DNA from: Deinococcus sp.
Lineage (GTDB): Bacteria > Deinococcota > Deinococci > Deinococcales > Deinococcaceae
Length of the DNA: 10,526 bases
Direction: 5' to 3'
Assembly: GCA_028287665.1 (NCBI GenBank)
Contig: JAQBPF010000275.1
Location: 1-10,526, forward strand
The position numbers and the translations under genes are program-made. The notes beneath the pieces were generated by a model. That model did no database searches. It saw nothing but the letters and a program-made list of their open reading frames with translations, and was not told the origin of the DNA. Positions 1-9,027 of the stretch are shown here, piece by piece (position 1 is the stretch's first letter; the number at the start of each line of letters is the position of its first letter).

Positions 1-839
1 TGAAGGAGGGCCACGACTTCCCATGCATCATTGAAGACCGGGCTGCCGCTGGAGCCAGGAGCAGTAGCGGTGTCGTATTGCAGAAAGTCAGCCAGACGGT
101 CAACCAGTCTGTTTTCTATGAGCGCAATCTGCTTGGGCTCGCCAGAAGGGTGCTGAATGATACTCAGCGCTTCACCGATCAGGTTTTTGTCGTTGCTGCC
201 GAACAGGGGAAGCCAGCCAAACGCCGCCGTATCCCCCTCTACAGCCACCAAGGAATAGTCCAGCGCCTCCGACGTCAGAAAGAGGGCCGCAGGATCAAGA
301 TTGAGCGTGATGGGCGTTCTGATGGTGTTGTCGGGCCGCCGTTCGTAATCGAATTCGATGACGCTGGTGCGGGCCGAAGCCGCATCTTCCAGGACATGAT
401 GGTTGGTCAGGATGGTGCGGGGGCCGCACAGCCAGCCCGTGCCGTAGCCGAGGGTGCGCCCGTTGGCAGCGCGAATGACCACCCGGCCCACCGCCCGCGA
501 CGCTGCCCGCGCCAGATCCAGATAAGACACGTTGACCAGATCATTGGCCCCCAGCACACGCTCCAGCCCCAGCCGCACGCTGTCGGGCAGGTGGGCCACC
601 ACGTCGCTCATGTCTTCCCGGCCTTCCACCATCGCCCGCGCATCCGGCAGAGGGACCCCCAGCCGGGTCAAGCGGGCCTCGATCCGTTCAGGCGATTCTG
701 CCGCCAGCGGGCCATCTACATTCAGCCGCTCCAATTGTCCGGCCCGCACGCCACCCCGCTGGATAAACCGGGCCTGAGCAGCCTGCATCACGTCCTGTGG
801 CACCATTCCTGACGGTCCATTCTCAAACCCGTTGGTCAT
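1..839 (-). CDS. Trypsin/V8-like serine protease, N-terminal part (C-terminus outside window)
   Basis: The frame runs open from an ATG at 839 to the window edge, giving 279 residues. There is no signal peptide or membrane segment, so the protein is probably cytoplasmic. Residues 1-110 are a charged, probably helical leader. Residues 115-279 are a chymotrypsin-fold protease: TNHHV (catalytic His about 148), LDYSLV (Asp194) and PGSSGSPVF (Ser264). All three triad residues are present, so it should be active. The stretch from about 95 (GANDLV) through IIQHPSGEPKQ (228-237) to the end resembles, from memory, bacterial proteins annotated as trypsin-like peptidases that often carry a C-terminal DNA/RNA non-specific endonuclease or other effector domain. 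Whether that holds here lies outside the window. No Shine-Dalgarno precedes the ATG; a TAnnnT box five bases upstream supports leaderless expression. Met12 is an alternative start, but its AGGA is directly adjacent. Confidence 0.85.
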   Translation of the reverse strand, partial: MTNGFENGPSGMVPQDVMQAAQARFIQRGGVRAGQLERLNVDGPLAAESPERIEARLTRLGVPLPDARAMVEGREDMSDVVAHLPDSVRLGLERVLGANDLVNVSYLDLARAASRAVGRVVIRAANGRTLGYGTGWLCGPRTILTNHHVLEDAASARTSVIEFDYERRPDNTIRTPITLNLDPAALFLTSEALDYSLVAVEGDTAAFGWLPLFGSNDKNLIGEALSIIQHPSGEPKQIALIENRLVDRLADFLQYDTATAPGSSGSPVFNDAWEVVALL

Positions 840-844
840 GGGTC

Positions 845-850
845 AGGGTA
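845..850 (-). promoter_or_regulatory. -10 box (TACCCT) of leaderless promoter for the protease gene
   Basis: On the minus strand TACCCT ends five bases before the ATG at 839, which would put transcription start at or beside the start codon. No -35 hexamer like TTGACA is present. An inverted repeat ACCGT (856-860) / ACGGT (869-873) covers the spacer and the expected -35 position and could be an operator, but it is short. Confidence 0.45.
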
Positions 851-916
851 GCCGGACCGTGGGTGAGGACGGTTTGAGCAGGGAGTTCCTGCCGGGCCGT
901 GTTGGCTGGGGCACGC

Positions 917-956
917 AAAAAGCGGTCAGGCAGAGGCAAACTGCCCCCGCCTGACC
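917..956 (-). terminator. Intrinsic terminator downstream of the aldo/keto reductase gene
   Basis: Read on the minus strand, GGTCAGGC (956-949) pairs perfectly with GCCTGACC (931-924). Further G-C and G-U pairs extend the stem inward, and it is followed by GC and five T residues (921-917). It lies about 55 bases after the reductase stop codon and separates that gene from the protease gene. Confidence 0.85.
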
Positions 957-1010
957 TGCTGATGACCTTTGAAGCTGTGAGCGCCGCACCCTCTCAGCGC
1001 GGCCTCAGGC

Positions 1011-1928
1011 TCAGTCCTGGCTGCCTTTCCTGGCCTGCTGCGCCTGCCATTCCTGCTGGCCCACCTCGTCCAGTGCGCGGAAATCTTCGTCGGTCAGGGT
1101 GAGGTGGGCGGCGGCCACGTTTTCCTCCAGGTGTTTGACCTTGCCGGTGCCCGGAATCGGCAACATGACCGGGCTGCGCTTCAGCACCCAGGCCAGCGCC
1201 ACCTGCGACGGCGAGGCGTTCAGGCGGGCAGCGATGTCGCTCAGGACGCTGCCTTCGCGGGCCAGCCCACCTGCGGCCAGCGGGAACCACGGAATGAAGC
1301 CAATGGTGTTGGTTTCGCAGTAGTCCAGCACAGCTTCCGATTGGCGCGTGACGAGGTTGTAGAGGTTCTGAACGGTGGACACCGGGAAGACCTGCTGGGC
1401 TGCCTGAATTTCTTCCACGCTCACTTCGCTCAGGCCTGCATGACGGATCACGCCTTCATCCATCAACTGCTTGATGGCGTCGAATTGCTCGTCACGGGGC
1501 ACCTTACTGTCGATACGGTGCAGTTGCCACAGGTCTATGCGGTCCACGCCCAGGCGGCGGCGAGACAGATGCGCCTGCTGCTTGAGGTACTCGGGGCGGC
1601 CCACCGGAATCCATACGTCTGGCCCAGTGCGGGTCAGGCCGCCTTTGGTGGCGATGACCACCGTATCGTAGGGATGCAGCGCGGTACGGATTAATTCCTC
1701 GCTGACGGCGGGACCGTAGCTGTCGGCGGTATCAATAAAGTTCACGCCCAACTCGGGCAGGCGGCGCAGGGTTTCCAGTGAACCTTCGGGGTCGGCGGGG
1801 TCGCCCCAGATGCCCTGCCCGGTGATCCGCATGGCTCCAAAGCCCAGGCGGTTCACGCTCAGGTCGCCGCCAATTTTAAAAGTGCCGCTTTCAGCTGCGT
1901 TGATGGCAGTCAGTTCAGTCTGTGTCAT
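1011..1928 (-). CDS. Aldo/keto reductase, PdxI/YdbC-like
   Basis: This is a 305-residue NADPH-dependent carbonyl reductase of the aldo/keto reductase superfamily, with a single-domain (beta/alpha)8 barrel of normal length. The catalytic tetrad is visible: Asp66 and Tyr71 in [10 protein letters not shown], Lys95 in VIATKGG and His137 in LWQLHRID. The N-terminal [14 protein letters not shown] and the late [11 protein letters not shown] and [15 protein letters not shown] segments (cofactor-binding end) closely resemble E. coli YdbC/PdxI, a pyridoxal reductase. The substrate here cannot be read from sequence. The start at 1928 was chosen because GGAGGA lies six bases upstream; an ATG seven codons earlier (1949) has no such site. 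A same-strand nitroreductase gene lies 143 bases upstream and a terminator downstream, so it is the last gene of its unit or a single gene. Confidence 0.92.
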   Translation of the reverse strand: MTQTELTAINAAESGTFKIGGDLSVNRLGFGAMRITGQGIWGDPADPEGSLETLRRLPELGVNFIDTADSYGPAVSEELIRTALHPYDTVVIATKGGLTRTGPDVWIPVGRPEYLKQQAHLSRRRLGVDRIDLWQLHRIDSKVPRDEQFDAIKQLMDEGVIRHAGLSEVSVEEIQAAQQVFPVSTVQNLYNLVTRQSEAVLDYCETNTIGFIPWFPLAAGGLAREGSVLSDIAARLNASPSQVALAWVLKRSPVMLPIPGTGKVKHLEENVAAAHLTLTDEDFRALDEVGQQEWQAQQARKGSQD

Positions 1929-1934
1929 GGTGGT

Positions 1935-1940
1935 TCCTCC
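1935..1940 (-). promoter_or_regulatory. Ribosome binding site deciding the reductase start
   Basis: GGAGGA on the minus strand lies six bases before the ATG at 1928. It falls inside the longer reading frame that starts at 1949, so the longer version is unlikely. It is one of the few strong Shine-Dalgarno sites in the window. Confidence 0.8.
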
Positions 1941-2071
1941 GAGCGGCATTGTGCGCGTCAGGCCGTGATGGGGCCACGCGGGAAAGCTTTAACTGGCGTG
2001 CAGGTTTCACTCATCTTCGGCGGCGAGGGTCTTCAGCTGGAGGAGCCGTCGGTTTCCGGGACGTCGCAGGT

Positions 2072-2854
2072 TTAACGGAACACGAAATGAGACAGGCGTT
2101 TGCGGTGGCGGCTGCTCCAGTCGATACTTGGACGGGGCTGTTCGGGCGGCAGGTAGCCGAGGCGGTACACGGCCATCAGTTCCAGGTCGGGCGGCACGTG
2201 CAGAAGCTGCTGCACTGCCGCCCACTGACGCGGAATCTCCATGGGCGTACTGACAAACTGGATACCCATGCCGAGGCTGCCCACCGCATTCCAGATATTT
2301 TCGATGGCTGCCCCCAGGCCAAAAATGCTGTAGAAGCCGCTGAGTTCGCCGGGTCGGTATTCGCCTTTATCCAGCAGGGCGGCCATTAGCAGCGGGCTGC
2401 CCTGCACCAATTTTCGGTTGTCTTCGCCCAGCTTTCTGGGCACGCCCAGTTGCCGCATCACCTTCAGGCCCGCGTCGCTGAACACCTGCCGCGTAAACGG
2501 CTTCAGGGGGCCGGGCAGATGGTCGATATGAATGCCGTCGCGCCGCTCTTCCATCTCGGCAGTGCTGAAGCGGAAATAGCGGCGGTATCGCTCAAAAAAC
2601 ACGCCCGCTTCGATCAGTTCGGTCATGCTCTCGCCCGCGATCCGGGCCACCTCGCCAATCGTCTGAGGATTCTCGATCAGCACGAAGCGCCAGGGCTGAC
2701 TGTTGAAGTGGCTGGGCGCGGCCTGGGCCACCCGCATCAGCGTTTCCTGGTGTTCGCGGCTGACGGGGCCGGGCAAAAAAGGGCCGTTGCTGGTGCGGCG
2801 GGCCAGCATCCCCTGAATCACGGCGGGCAGTTCTATGGAAGGATTCAAGGGCAC
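2072..2854 (-). CDS. Nitroreductase-family FMN oxidoreductase
   Basis: This is a 260-residue member of the nitroreductase fold: FMN flavoproteins that use NAD(P)H to reduce nitro groups, quinones, enones or similar acceptors, usually as dimers. FMN-binding signatures are in the usual order: RRTSN near 19-23 (phosphate contact), [12 protein letters not shown] at 46-57, the helix [19 protein letters not shown] at 179-197, and [13 protein letters not shown] at 230-242. The segment from about 85 to 150 (arginine- and aromatic-rich) has no family motif I recognise and makes the protein longer than the common 190-220 residues. The start is GTG, with a weak AAAGG three bases upstream. A possible -10 box TACTGT lies at 2893-2888. 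The aldo/keto reductase gene follows on the same strand, but no shared pathway is evident. The substrate is unknown. Confidence 0.9.
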   Translation of the reverse strand: MPLNPSIELPAVIQGMLARRTSNGPFLPGPVSREHQETLMRVAQAAPSHFNSQPWRFVLIENPQTIGEVARIAGESMTELIEAGVFFERYRRYFRFSTAEMEERRDGIHIDHLPGPLKPFTRQVFSDAGLKVMRQLGVPRKLGEDNRKLVQGSPLLMAALLDKGEYRPGELSGFYSIFGLGAAIENIWNAVGSLGMGIQFVSTPMEIPRQWAAVQQLLHVPPDLELMAVYRLGYLPPEQPRPSIDWSSRHRKRLSHFVFR

Positions 2855-2929
2855 ACGCCTTTGAACAGGCGACGGCAGGAATGCGGCACAGTAGACATGA
2901 TCTTTACGCTAGCAGCTTGGACAGGAATC

Positions 2930-2936
2930 AGGAGGG
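2930..2936 (+). promoter_or_regulatory. Strong Shine-Dalgarno for the small aromatic protein
   Basis: AGGAGGG lies two to three bases before the GTG at 2939. The spacing is shorter than usual but the match to the 16S rRNA tail is excellent. It supports GTG 2939 over the in-frame ATG at 2897, which has no such site. A TAnnnT hexamer (TACGCT, 2905-2910) could be the -10 element, but no convincing -35 is visible. Confidence 0.6.
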
Positions 2937-2938
2937 AT

Positions 2939-3202
2939 GTGGAAAACGGAGCGCCTGAACGCCCATTGGTCATCATTGACCTGATCTCGCAGAGCAGCGC
3001 CGTTCAGCGGCACCTGGCCGGGTGCACAGAGGAAGAGATTCTGGCCTGGCTGGGACGGCGTGGCAATCTAAGACCGCATTATTTTCAGGGGCAGCAGCGA
3101 GGTTACTTCTTCTGCTCGTATCTGGGTTTCTGCGACTTCTTTGATTTCTACAGGGGGAAGTTCGTGTTCTACATCAACCACAGCACGTGGACACCCGACT
3201 AG
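2939..3202 (+). CDS. Hypothetical small protein with aromatic-rich C-terminal half
   Basis: This is an 87-residue protein of unknown function that I do not recognise. Residues 9-40 look like a hydrophobic strand (PLVIIDLI) followed by a charged helix (EEEILAWLGRRG). Residues 48-84 contain 15 Phe/Tyr/Trp in 37 positions, interspersed with Cys59 and Cys65 and charged residues. That is too polar for a plain transmembrane helix and suggests a compact beta domain. No signal peptide is seen. The start is GTG with AGGAGGG just upstream; starting at ATG 2897 would add 14 residues. It is divergent from the nitroreductase gene and convergent with the membrane-protein gene that ends seven bases past its stop. 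The open frame continues upstream to about 2450, but that part is antisense to the nitroreductase gene and is not taken as coding. Confidence 0.7.
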   Translation: MENGAPERPLVIIDLISQSSAVQRHLAGCTEEEILAWLGRRGNLRPHYFQGQQRGYFFCSYLGFCDFFDFYRGKFVFYINHSTWTPD

Positions 3203-3209
3203 CTTCCAC

Positions 3210-3524
3210 CTACCAGGCGGCCCACATTCCCCCCACAAAGGCCACTGCACACGCCAACGCCAGCCGCCAGTGTGCAGCTTTGCCTGGACGGGTGCGGGGC
3301 ATCAGCAGCAGCAGGGCCAGCGCGGGCAGCAGCGCCCAGCCGCGTGAACCTTCCCAGAGGGCCAATCCACCCGACACCACCACGCCCGCACAGACGGCAA
3401 AAAACAGGGCGTGATGCGGCCAACGCACGGTTGTTTTACGGAGGCCCAGTTGCAACGAGAGGCCCAGCATCAGCAACACGGCAAGCAGCAGCGCCGTGAC
3501 CAGCAGGGCCAGATGGTACGTCAC
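3210..3524 (-). CDS. Small multi-pass membrane protein, hypothetical
   Basis: This is a 104-residue, very hydrophobic protein with three or four predicted helices, at about 4-25, 38-57, 63-77 and 86-104, separated by short Arg/Lys-containing loops (LRKTTVR, PRTRPGK). No enzymatic or transporter motif is recognised. The GTG start at 3524 directly abuts the TGA stop of the upstream putative lipoprotein gene, so the two are almost certainly co-transcribed and translationally coupled. That suggests a membrane partner for the lipoprotein, which is inference. The stop is seven bases from the stop of the convergent small gene, and no terminator is visible between them. Confidence 0.75.
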   Translation of the reverse strand: MTYHLALLVTALLLAVLLMLGLSLQLGLRKTTVRWPHHALFFAVCAGVVVSGGLALWEGSRGWALLPALALLLLMPRTRPGKAAHWRLALACAVAFVGGMWAAW

Positions 3525-3992
3525 TCAGCGGACGCGGCCGAAGGCAGGCAAGAGCGTGGGTTCTTCCTGCGCCGCATATCCGCGTGTGAGGAGGGTCAGA
3601 CCTGTGCTGGTGGGCAAAATCAGCACGTCACGCAGGCGACCAGAGGCGATGAATGTTCCCGCTCCCTGCGCCGTATTGACCGCCTGGGCACCGGGGCCAG
3701 CCAACGCTTCGGCAGTGAATTGCGGCTTCTGAATCTCCATGATCCAGGCCAGGTTACGGGCGTCGCTGTCATAACGCACCGTCACTTCCTGGGCGTCCAA
3801 AGGGGGTCTGTTGCGCCACTGCACCCGCCGAATGCCGCCGCCGATGCGGTCTTTGAGGTCGGCCTGGGCGTCAAAAGAGCCGCTGGCCGTAAACAGGACG
3901 GTGGCGGTGAGGTCCTGCGGCTGCTTTGGCCCACAGCCCGGCACGGCAGCGCAGGCGCACATCAGGAGGGCCGAACGGGCAGACAGACGCAT
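3525..3992 (-). CDS. Putative lipoprotein, hypothetical
   Basis: This is a 155-residue protein with an N-terminal signal: Arg2 and Arg6, a hydrophobic stretch 8-16, then VPGC with Cys20 as the probable lipidated residue. The Pro at -2 of the lipobox is unusual, so lipidation is likely but not certain. The mature part (about 135 residues) has alternating strand-like segments ([35 protein letters not shown]) suggesting a small beta-rich domain. No named family is recognised. It is probably anchored at the cell surface. The ATG at 3992 has no Shine-Dalgarno but has a TATCTT box six bases upstream. It overlaps functionally with the next gene through a zero-gap TGA|GTG junction. It lies 88 bases after the diguanylate cyclase gene on the same strand. 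Confidence 0.78.
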   Translation of the reverse strand: MRLSARSALLMCACAAVPGCGPKQPQDLTATVLFTASGSFDAQADLKDRIGGGIRRVQWRNRPPLDAQEVTVRYDSDARNLAWIMEIQKPQFTAEALAGPGAQAVNTAQGAGTFIASGRLRDVLILPTSTGLTLLTRGYAAQEEPTLLPAFGRVR

Positions 3993-3998
3993 GGGCGC

Positions 3999-4004
3999 AA
4001 GATA
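3999..4004 (-). promoter_or_regulatory. -10 box (TATCTT) of leaderless promoter for the lipoprotein gene
   Basis: TATCTT on the minus strand is separated from the ATG at 3992 by exactly six bases (GCGCCC), which places the predicted transcription start on the start codon. It implies that the lipoprotein/membrane-protein pair can be transcribed separately from the cyclase gene upstream. Confidence 0.5.
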
Positions 4005-4080
4005 CCCCGGCGCGGCAGGGCTGCTGTGGGCCGAATGCCCCCTGCCTCAGCGCCCTCTACCTGTGCCGCCGACTGTGGCC

Positions 4081-5124
4081 TCAGCGCACGGAATTGCGTC
4101 CGGCACGTTTGGCCTCGTAGAGCGCCTGATCGGCCCGGCCAAACAACTGGTCGGCGCTGTCGTTCGGCCCCCGGTAAGAGGCCACTCCAAAACTGGTGGT
4201 GATCACCAGCCCGGCAAGCTGGGAATCGCTGATTTCGCGGCGGAGGCGTTCGGCCAGGACCAGGGCGTCGGGTTTGGCCAGTCCGGGCAACAACACCACG
4301 AATTCTTCCCCGCCCCAGCGTCCCACCATGCCGCCCGTGCTGCCCACATTGCGCCTCAGGCGTTTGGCCACCGCCCGCAGCACGTCGTCTCCAGTGCTGT
4401 GGCCGTGATGGTCATTGACGGTCTTGAAATGATCGATGTCGCCCACCAGCAGACTGAGGGGCGTTCCAGTTTTGCGGGCATATTCCAGCCCCCGGTTCAA
4501 TTCTTCCTCCAGGGCGGCCCGGCCCGGCACACCCGTCAGAGAATCCAACCGGGCCGCCTTTAATTTGGCGTGGTCCTGCTCATGCATCACCAGATTCGAT
4601 TCGATAAAGCGCGTGACGGTGTAGGAGATAGCCGCCATGACACTGACCACCAGCAGACCCGTGAACCACGCCGCCATCAGGCTGGGGGTGGTCGGCGGAG
4701 TGCGCACCAATGCGAACAGAACCAGGGCCAACACCCCATTGGTAAAAACCGTGCCCCAGCGCGATCCCAGCAACATAAAGCCCAGCGCGACCCCGCAGGT
4801 CAGCCACAGGGCGGCGTCGTAGGGCAGCAGGTCCTTGCTCAGTTGCCGCTGCATTTCCCACAGAGCAATGGGAAGCAGCGCGGCGTAAGTCGCCAGCGCG
4901 ATGACGGTGACCCGGCGCGGCACAACGGACAGGGCCACCAGAGCCGCCAGACAGAGCAGCGCGGCCCAGTATTTGCCGTATTGATAGGCTTCAGGAAAGG
5001 CCCCCGGTGGGGCAATGAAAGATGAGACGAACGTGTAGATCAGGTAGCTCACTGCCATCAACCGCAACACCTGTTGACGGGTACGCAGCAGTTGATTCTC
5101 TAAGAGAGTGACAGGACGGGACAT
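4081..5124 (-). CDS. Membrane-bound diguanylate cyclase (GGDEF domain, GGEEF variant)
   Basis: This 347-residue protein converts two GTP to cyclic di-GMP. Residues 1-172 hold about six transmembrane helices (roughly 21-38, 52-69, 72-90, 104-120, 125-141, 153-171) and form the sensory or membrane-anchoring part. A short helical linker (172-193) leads to the GGDEF domain (194-345). DSLTGVPGR begins the domain, GDIDHFKTVND (228-238) carries the metal-binding Asp, and GGEEF at 271-275 is a catalytically competent variant. The product-inhibition RxxD motif normally a few residues before GGDEF is replaced by STGG (262-265), so the enzyme should lack that feedback site. The membrane part matches no named sensor that I recognise. 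The ATG at 5124 has no Shine-Dalgarno. It is probably transcribed alone or with the lipoprotein gene downstream. Confidence 0.93.
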   Translation of the reverse strand: MSRPVTLLENQLLRTRQQVLRLMAVSYLIYTFVSSFIAPPGAFPEAYQYGKYWAALLCLAALVALSVVPRRVTVIALATYAALLPIALWEMQRQLSKDLLPYDAALWLTCGVALGFMLLGSRWGTVFTNGVLALVLFALVRTPPTTPSLMAAWFTGLLVVSVMAAISYTVTRFIESNLVMHEQDHAKLKAARLDSLTGVPGRAALEEELNRGLEYARKTGTPLSLLVGDIDHFKTVNDHHGHSTGDDVLRAVAKRLRRNVGSTGGMVGRWGGEEFVVLLPGLAKPDALVLAERLRREISDSQLAGLVITTSFGVASYRGPNDSADQLFGRADQALYEAKRAGRNSVR

Positions 5125-5136
5125 GTAATGGAGCGC

Positions 5137-5142
5137 ATTCTA
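5137..5142 (-). promoter_or_regulatory. Possible -10 box (TAGAAT) for the diguanylate cyclase gene
   Basis: TAGAAT on the minus strand ends 12 bases before the ATG at 5124, which would give a leader of only about five bases. TTGTCA (5160-5155) is close to a -35 but is only 12 bases away, so the promoter assignment is weak. The rest of 5125-5300 is AT-richer than its surroundings; no further gene was found there. Confidence 0.35.
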
Positions 5143-5300
5143 ATGTGCAATACCTGACAAATGCCTTGACGCAATTAGATCGGGGGTCATTAGAACCTTC
5201 ACAAGTTGCTTGGGAGCAGGGCCAAGTAGACCGACAGGCCGCTTGCCCGCCAAATCACCGGCCCTTGCTGCCAAGAATCAGAGGTATGAATAGTAAGACG

Positions 5301-5349
5301 ATAAAAGGAAGCGGGCTTGGCAGAGGTCTGAACCCCCTGCCAAGCCCGC
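5301..5349 (-). terminator. Strong intrinsic terminator after ndk
   Basis: A perfect 13-bp stem, GCGGGCTTGGCAG (5311-5323) with CTGCCAAGCCCGC (5337-5349), closes a 13-base loop. On the minus strand it is followed by the T-rich run TTCCTTTTAT (5310-5301). It starts about 10 bases past the ndk stop and ends that transcript before the cyclase gene. Confidence 0.9.
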
Positions 5350-5359
5350 CTGATCCGGT

Positions 5360-5773
5360 TTAGAGCAGCTCGCCTTCAGAAAAGAACAACGCCAGTTCGC
5401 GTTCAGCACTTTCAGGGCTGTCACTGCCGTGCGTGACGTTCTCGCCGGTGGTGGTGGCAAAGTCTGCACGGATGCTGCCGGGAGCAGCGTTGGCGGGGTT
5501 GGTCGCGCCCATCATGCCGCGCCAGCCCAGAATGGCGTTTTCGCCCTCAAGGGCAATGGCGACGACAGGTCCGCCCGTAATAAAGTCCACGAGTTCCCCG
5601 AAAAAGGGGCGCTCTTTGTGCTCGCCGTAGTGTGATTCGGCGGTTTCACGGGCAATCATCATCTGCTTGAGGCCAACCACACGGTAGCCCTTCTTCTGAA
5701 TGCGGGCGAGAATTTCGGGCGTCAGGCCCCGGCGAACCCCATCGGGCTTGATCATGGCAAAGGTACGTTCCAT
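5360..5773 (-). CDS. ndk: Nucleoside diphosphate kinase
   Basis: This 137-residue cytosolic enzyme transfers the gamma phosphate of ATP to nucleoside diphosphates through a phosphohistidine intermediate, maintaining NTP and dNTP pools. The length is the normal one for the family. The protein starts [16 protein letters not shown], with Lys9 in the conserved KPDG. Arg85, Thr91, Arg102 and Asn112 are in place, and the active-site histidine is His115 in NVTHGSDS. The open frame extends 34 codons upstream of the chosen start, but homologues begin at this Met, and an extended -10 box lies in the upstream part, so the longer version is rejected. There is no Shine-Dalgarno. It is a single-gene unit with its own promoter and a strong terminator, divergent from the nucleoside permease operon. 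Confidence 0.97.
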   Translation of the reverse strand: MERTFAMIKPDGVRRGLTPEILARIQKKGYRVVGLKQMMIARETAESHYGEHKERPFFGELVDFITGGPVVAIALEGENAILGWRGMMGATNPANAAPGSIRADFATTTGENVTHGSDSPESAERELALFFSEGELL

Positions 5774-5783
5774 AGCGCCGTAA

Positions 5784-5792
5784 AGGATAGCA
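5784..5792 (-). promoter_or_regulatory. Extended -10 promoter element of ndk
   Basis: On the minus strand TGC followed by TATCCT forms an extended -10 (TGnTAnnnT), ending 10 bases before the ndk ATG at 5773. The predicted leader is about three bases, which fits the missing Shine-Dalgarno. The -35 region (CTGCGC) is poor, as is common with extended -10 promoters. Confidence 0.5.
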
Positions 5793-5901
5793 AACGCTGA
5801 GACGAGGCGCAGAACCCCAATATCGCGGCCAGCTCCTGTGATCTGAATCGTTTTTCCGGCCTGTTGTACTGCCACGTTTCCTCTGAGGTGTCCGGCTTCC
5901 G

Positions 5902-5907
5902 TACAAT
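5902..5907 (+). promoter_or_regulatory. -10 box (TACAAT) of leaderless promoter for the permease operon
   Basis: TACAAT is followed by six bases (GTGAGG) and then GTG at 5914, the leaderless layout seen at the protease and lipoprotein genes. This is why GTG 5914 is chosen over the in-frame GTG at 5908, which would touch the -10 box itself. The -35 region has no good match. The promoter is divergent from that of ndk, about 110 bases away. Confidence 0.5.
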
Positions 5908-5913
5908 GTGAGG

Positions 5914-8811
<2,898 letters not shown>

Positions 8812-8848
8812 CCCGGCCTTATTCTTCATTGGCAGAGCTGAATCCAGT

Positions 8849-8893
8849 GGCCGCCCAGGACTCCTCCGGGCGGCCCTCTGAGGCCTGAGAGGG
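8849..8893 (+). terminator. Probable terminator of the permease operon
   Basis: GGCCGCCC (8849-8856) pairs perfectly with GGGCGGCC (8868-8875). A second, mutually exclusive stem CCCTCT (8874-8879) / AGAGGG (8888-8893) follows. No run of T residues is present, so termination strength is uncertain. The first stem is also symmetric enough to act on the other strand. Confidence 0.5.
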
Positions 8894-8974
8894 CTTGAGA
8901 CTGTTACAGACTGTATGGAATCAGAGGGCCAAGCTATGAAAGGATTCAAGTGTCAGCCAAGTCAGTCCAGGCTG

Positions 8975-9004
8975 CTGACTCGACATGACGGCAACACATA
9001 GGAT
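8975..9004 (+). promoter_or_regulatory. Predicted promoter of the RodZ-like gene
   Basis: CTGACT (8975-8980, four of six to TTGACA) and TAGGAT (8999-9004) are separated by 18 bases. The predicted transcription start near 9011 would leave a short leader carrying the AAGGTGG ribosome binding site, so unlike several neighbours this gene appears to have a leader. Confidence 0.4.
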
Positions 9005-9015
9005 GAAGAAAGCGT

Positions 9016-9022
9016 AAGGTGG
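9016..9022 (+). promoter_or_regulatory. Ribosome binding site deciding the RodZ-like start
   Basis: AAGGTGG lies five bases before the ATG at 9028. Two in-frame GTG codons at 9019 and 9022 overlap this site, so they are unlikely starts. Confidence 0.6.
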
Positions 9023-9027
9023 TGCAC

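Noticed and set aside
78..812. A 244-codon plus-strand open frame
   Set aside because: It is antisense to the serine protease, which shows an intact catalytic triad; the plus-strand product has no recognisable domain.
2450..2938. The upstream part of the plus-strand frame leading into the small aromatic protein
   Set aside because: It is antisense to the nitroreductase coding region, and a strong ribosome binding site marks GTG 2939 as the start.
5155..5164. TGACAAATGC, identical to a stretch in the right end of the MITE-like element (10213-10222)
   Set aside because: Only ten bases match, with no inverted ends or TA flanks around it, so chance is sufficient.
5166..5194. TTGACG with a TAGAAC hexamer as a plus-strand promoter
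   Set aside because: The spacing is about 19 bases and no gene follows on that strand before the convergent terminator.
5145..5363. A 72-codon plus-strand open frame upstream of the cyclase gene
   Set aside because: It runs through the ndk terminator hairpin, has no ribosome binding site, and its product shows no domain.
5774..5875. A 34-codon N-terminal extension of ndk
   Set aside because: The family begins at MERTF, and the extension would cover the extended -10 promoter.
8812..9027. Radiation/desiccation response motif search in the spacer upstream of the RodZ-like gene
   Set aside because: No 17-bp palindrome resembling the published motif (TTATGTCATTGACATAA) was found here or upstream of the other genes.
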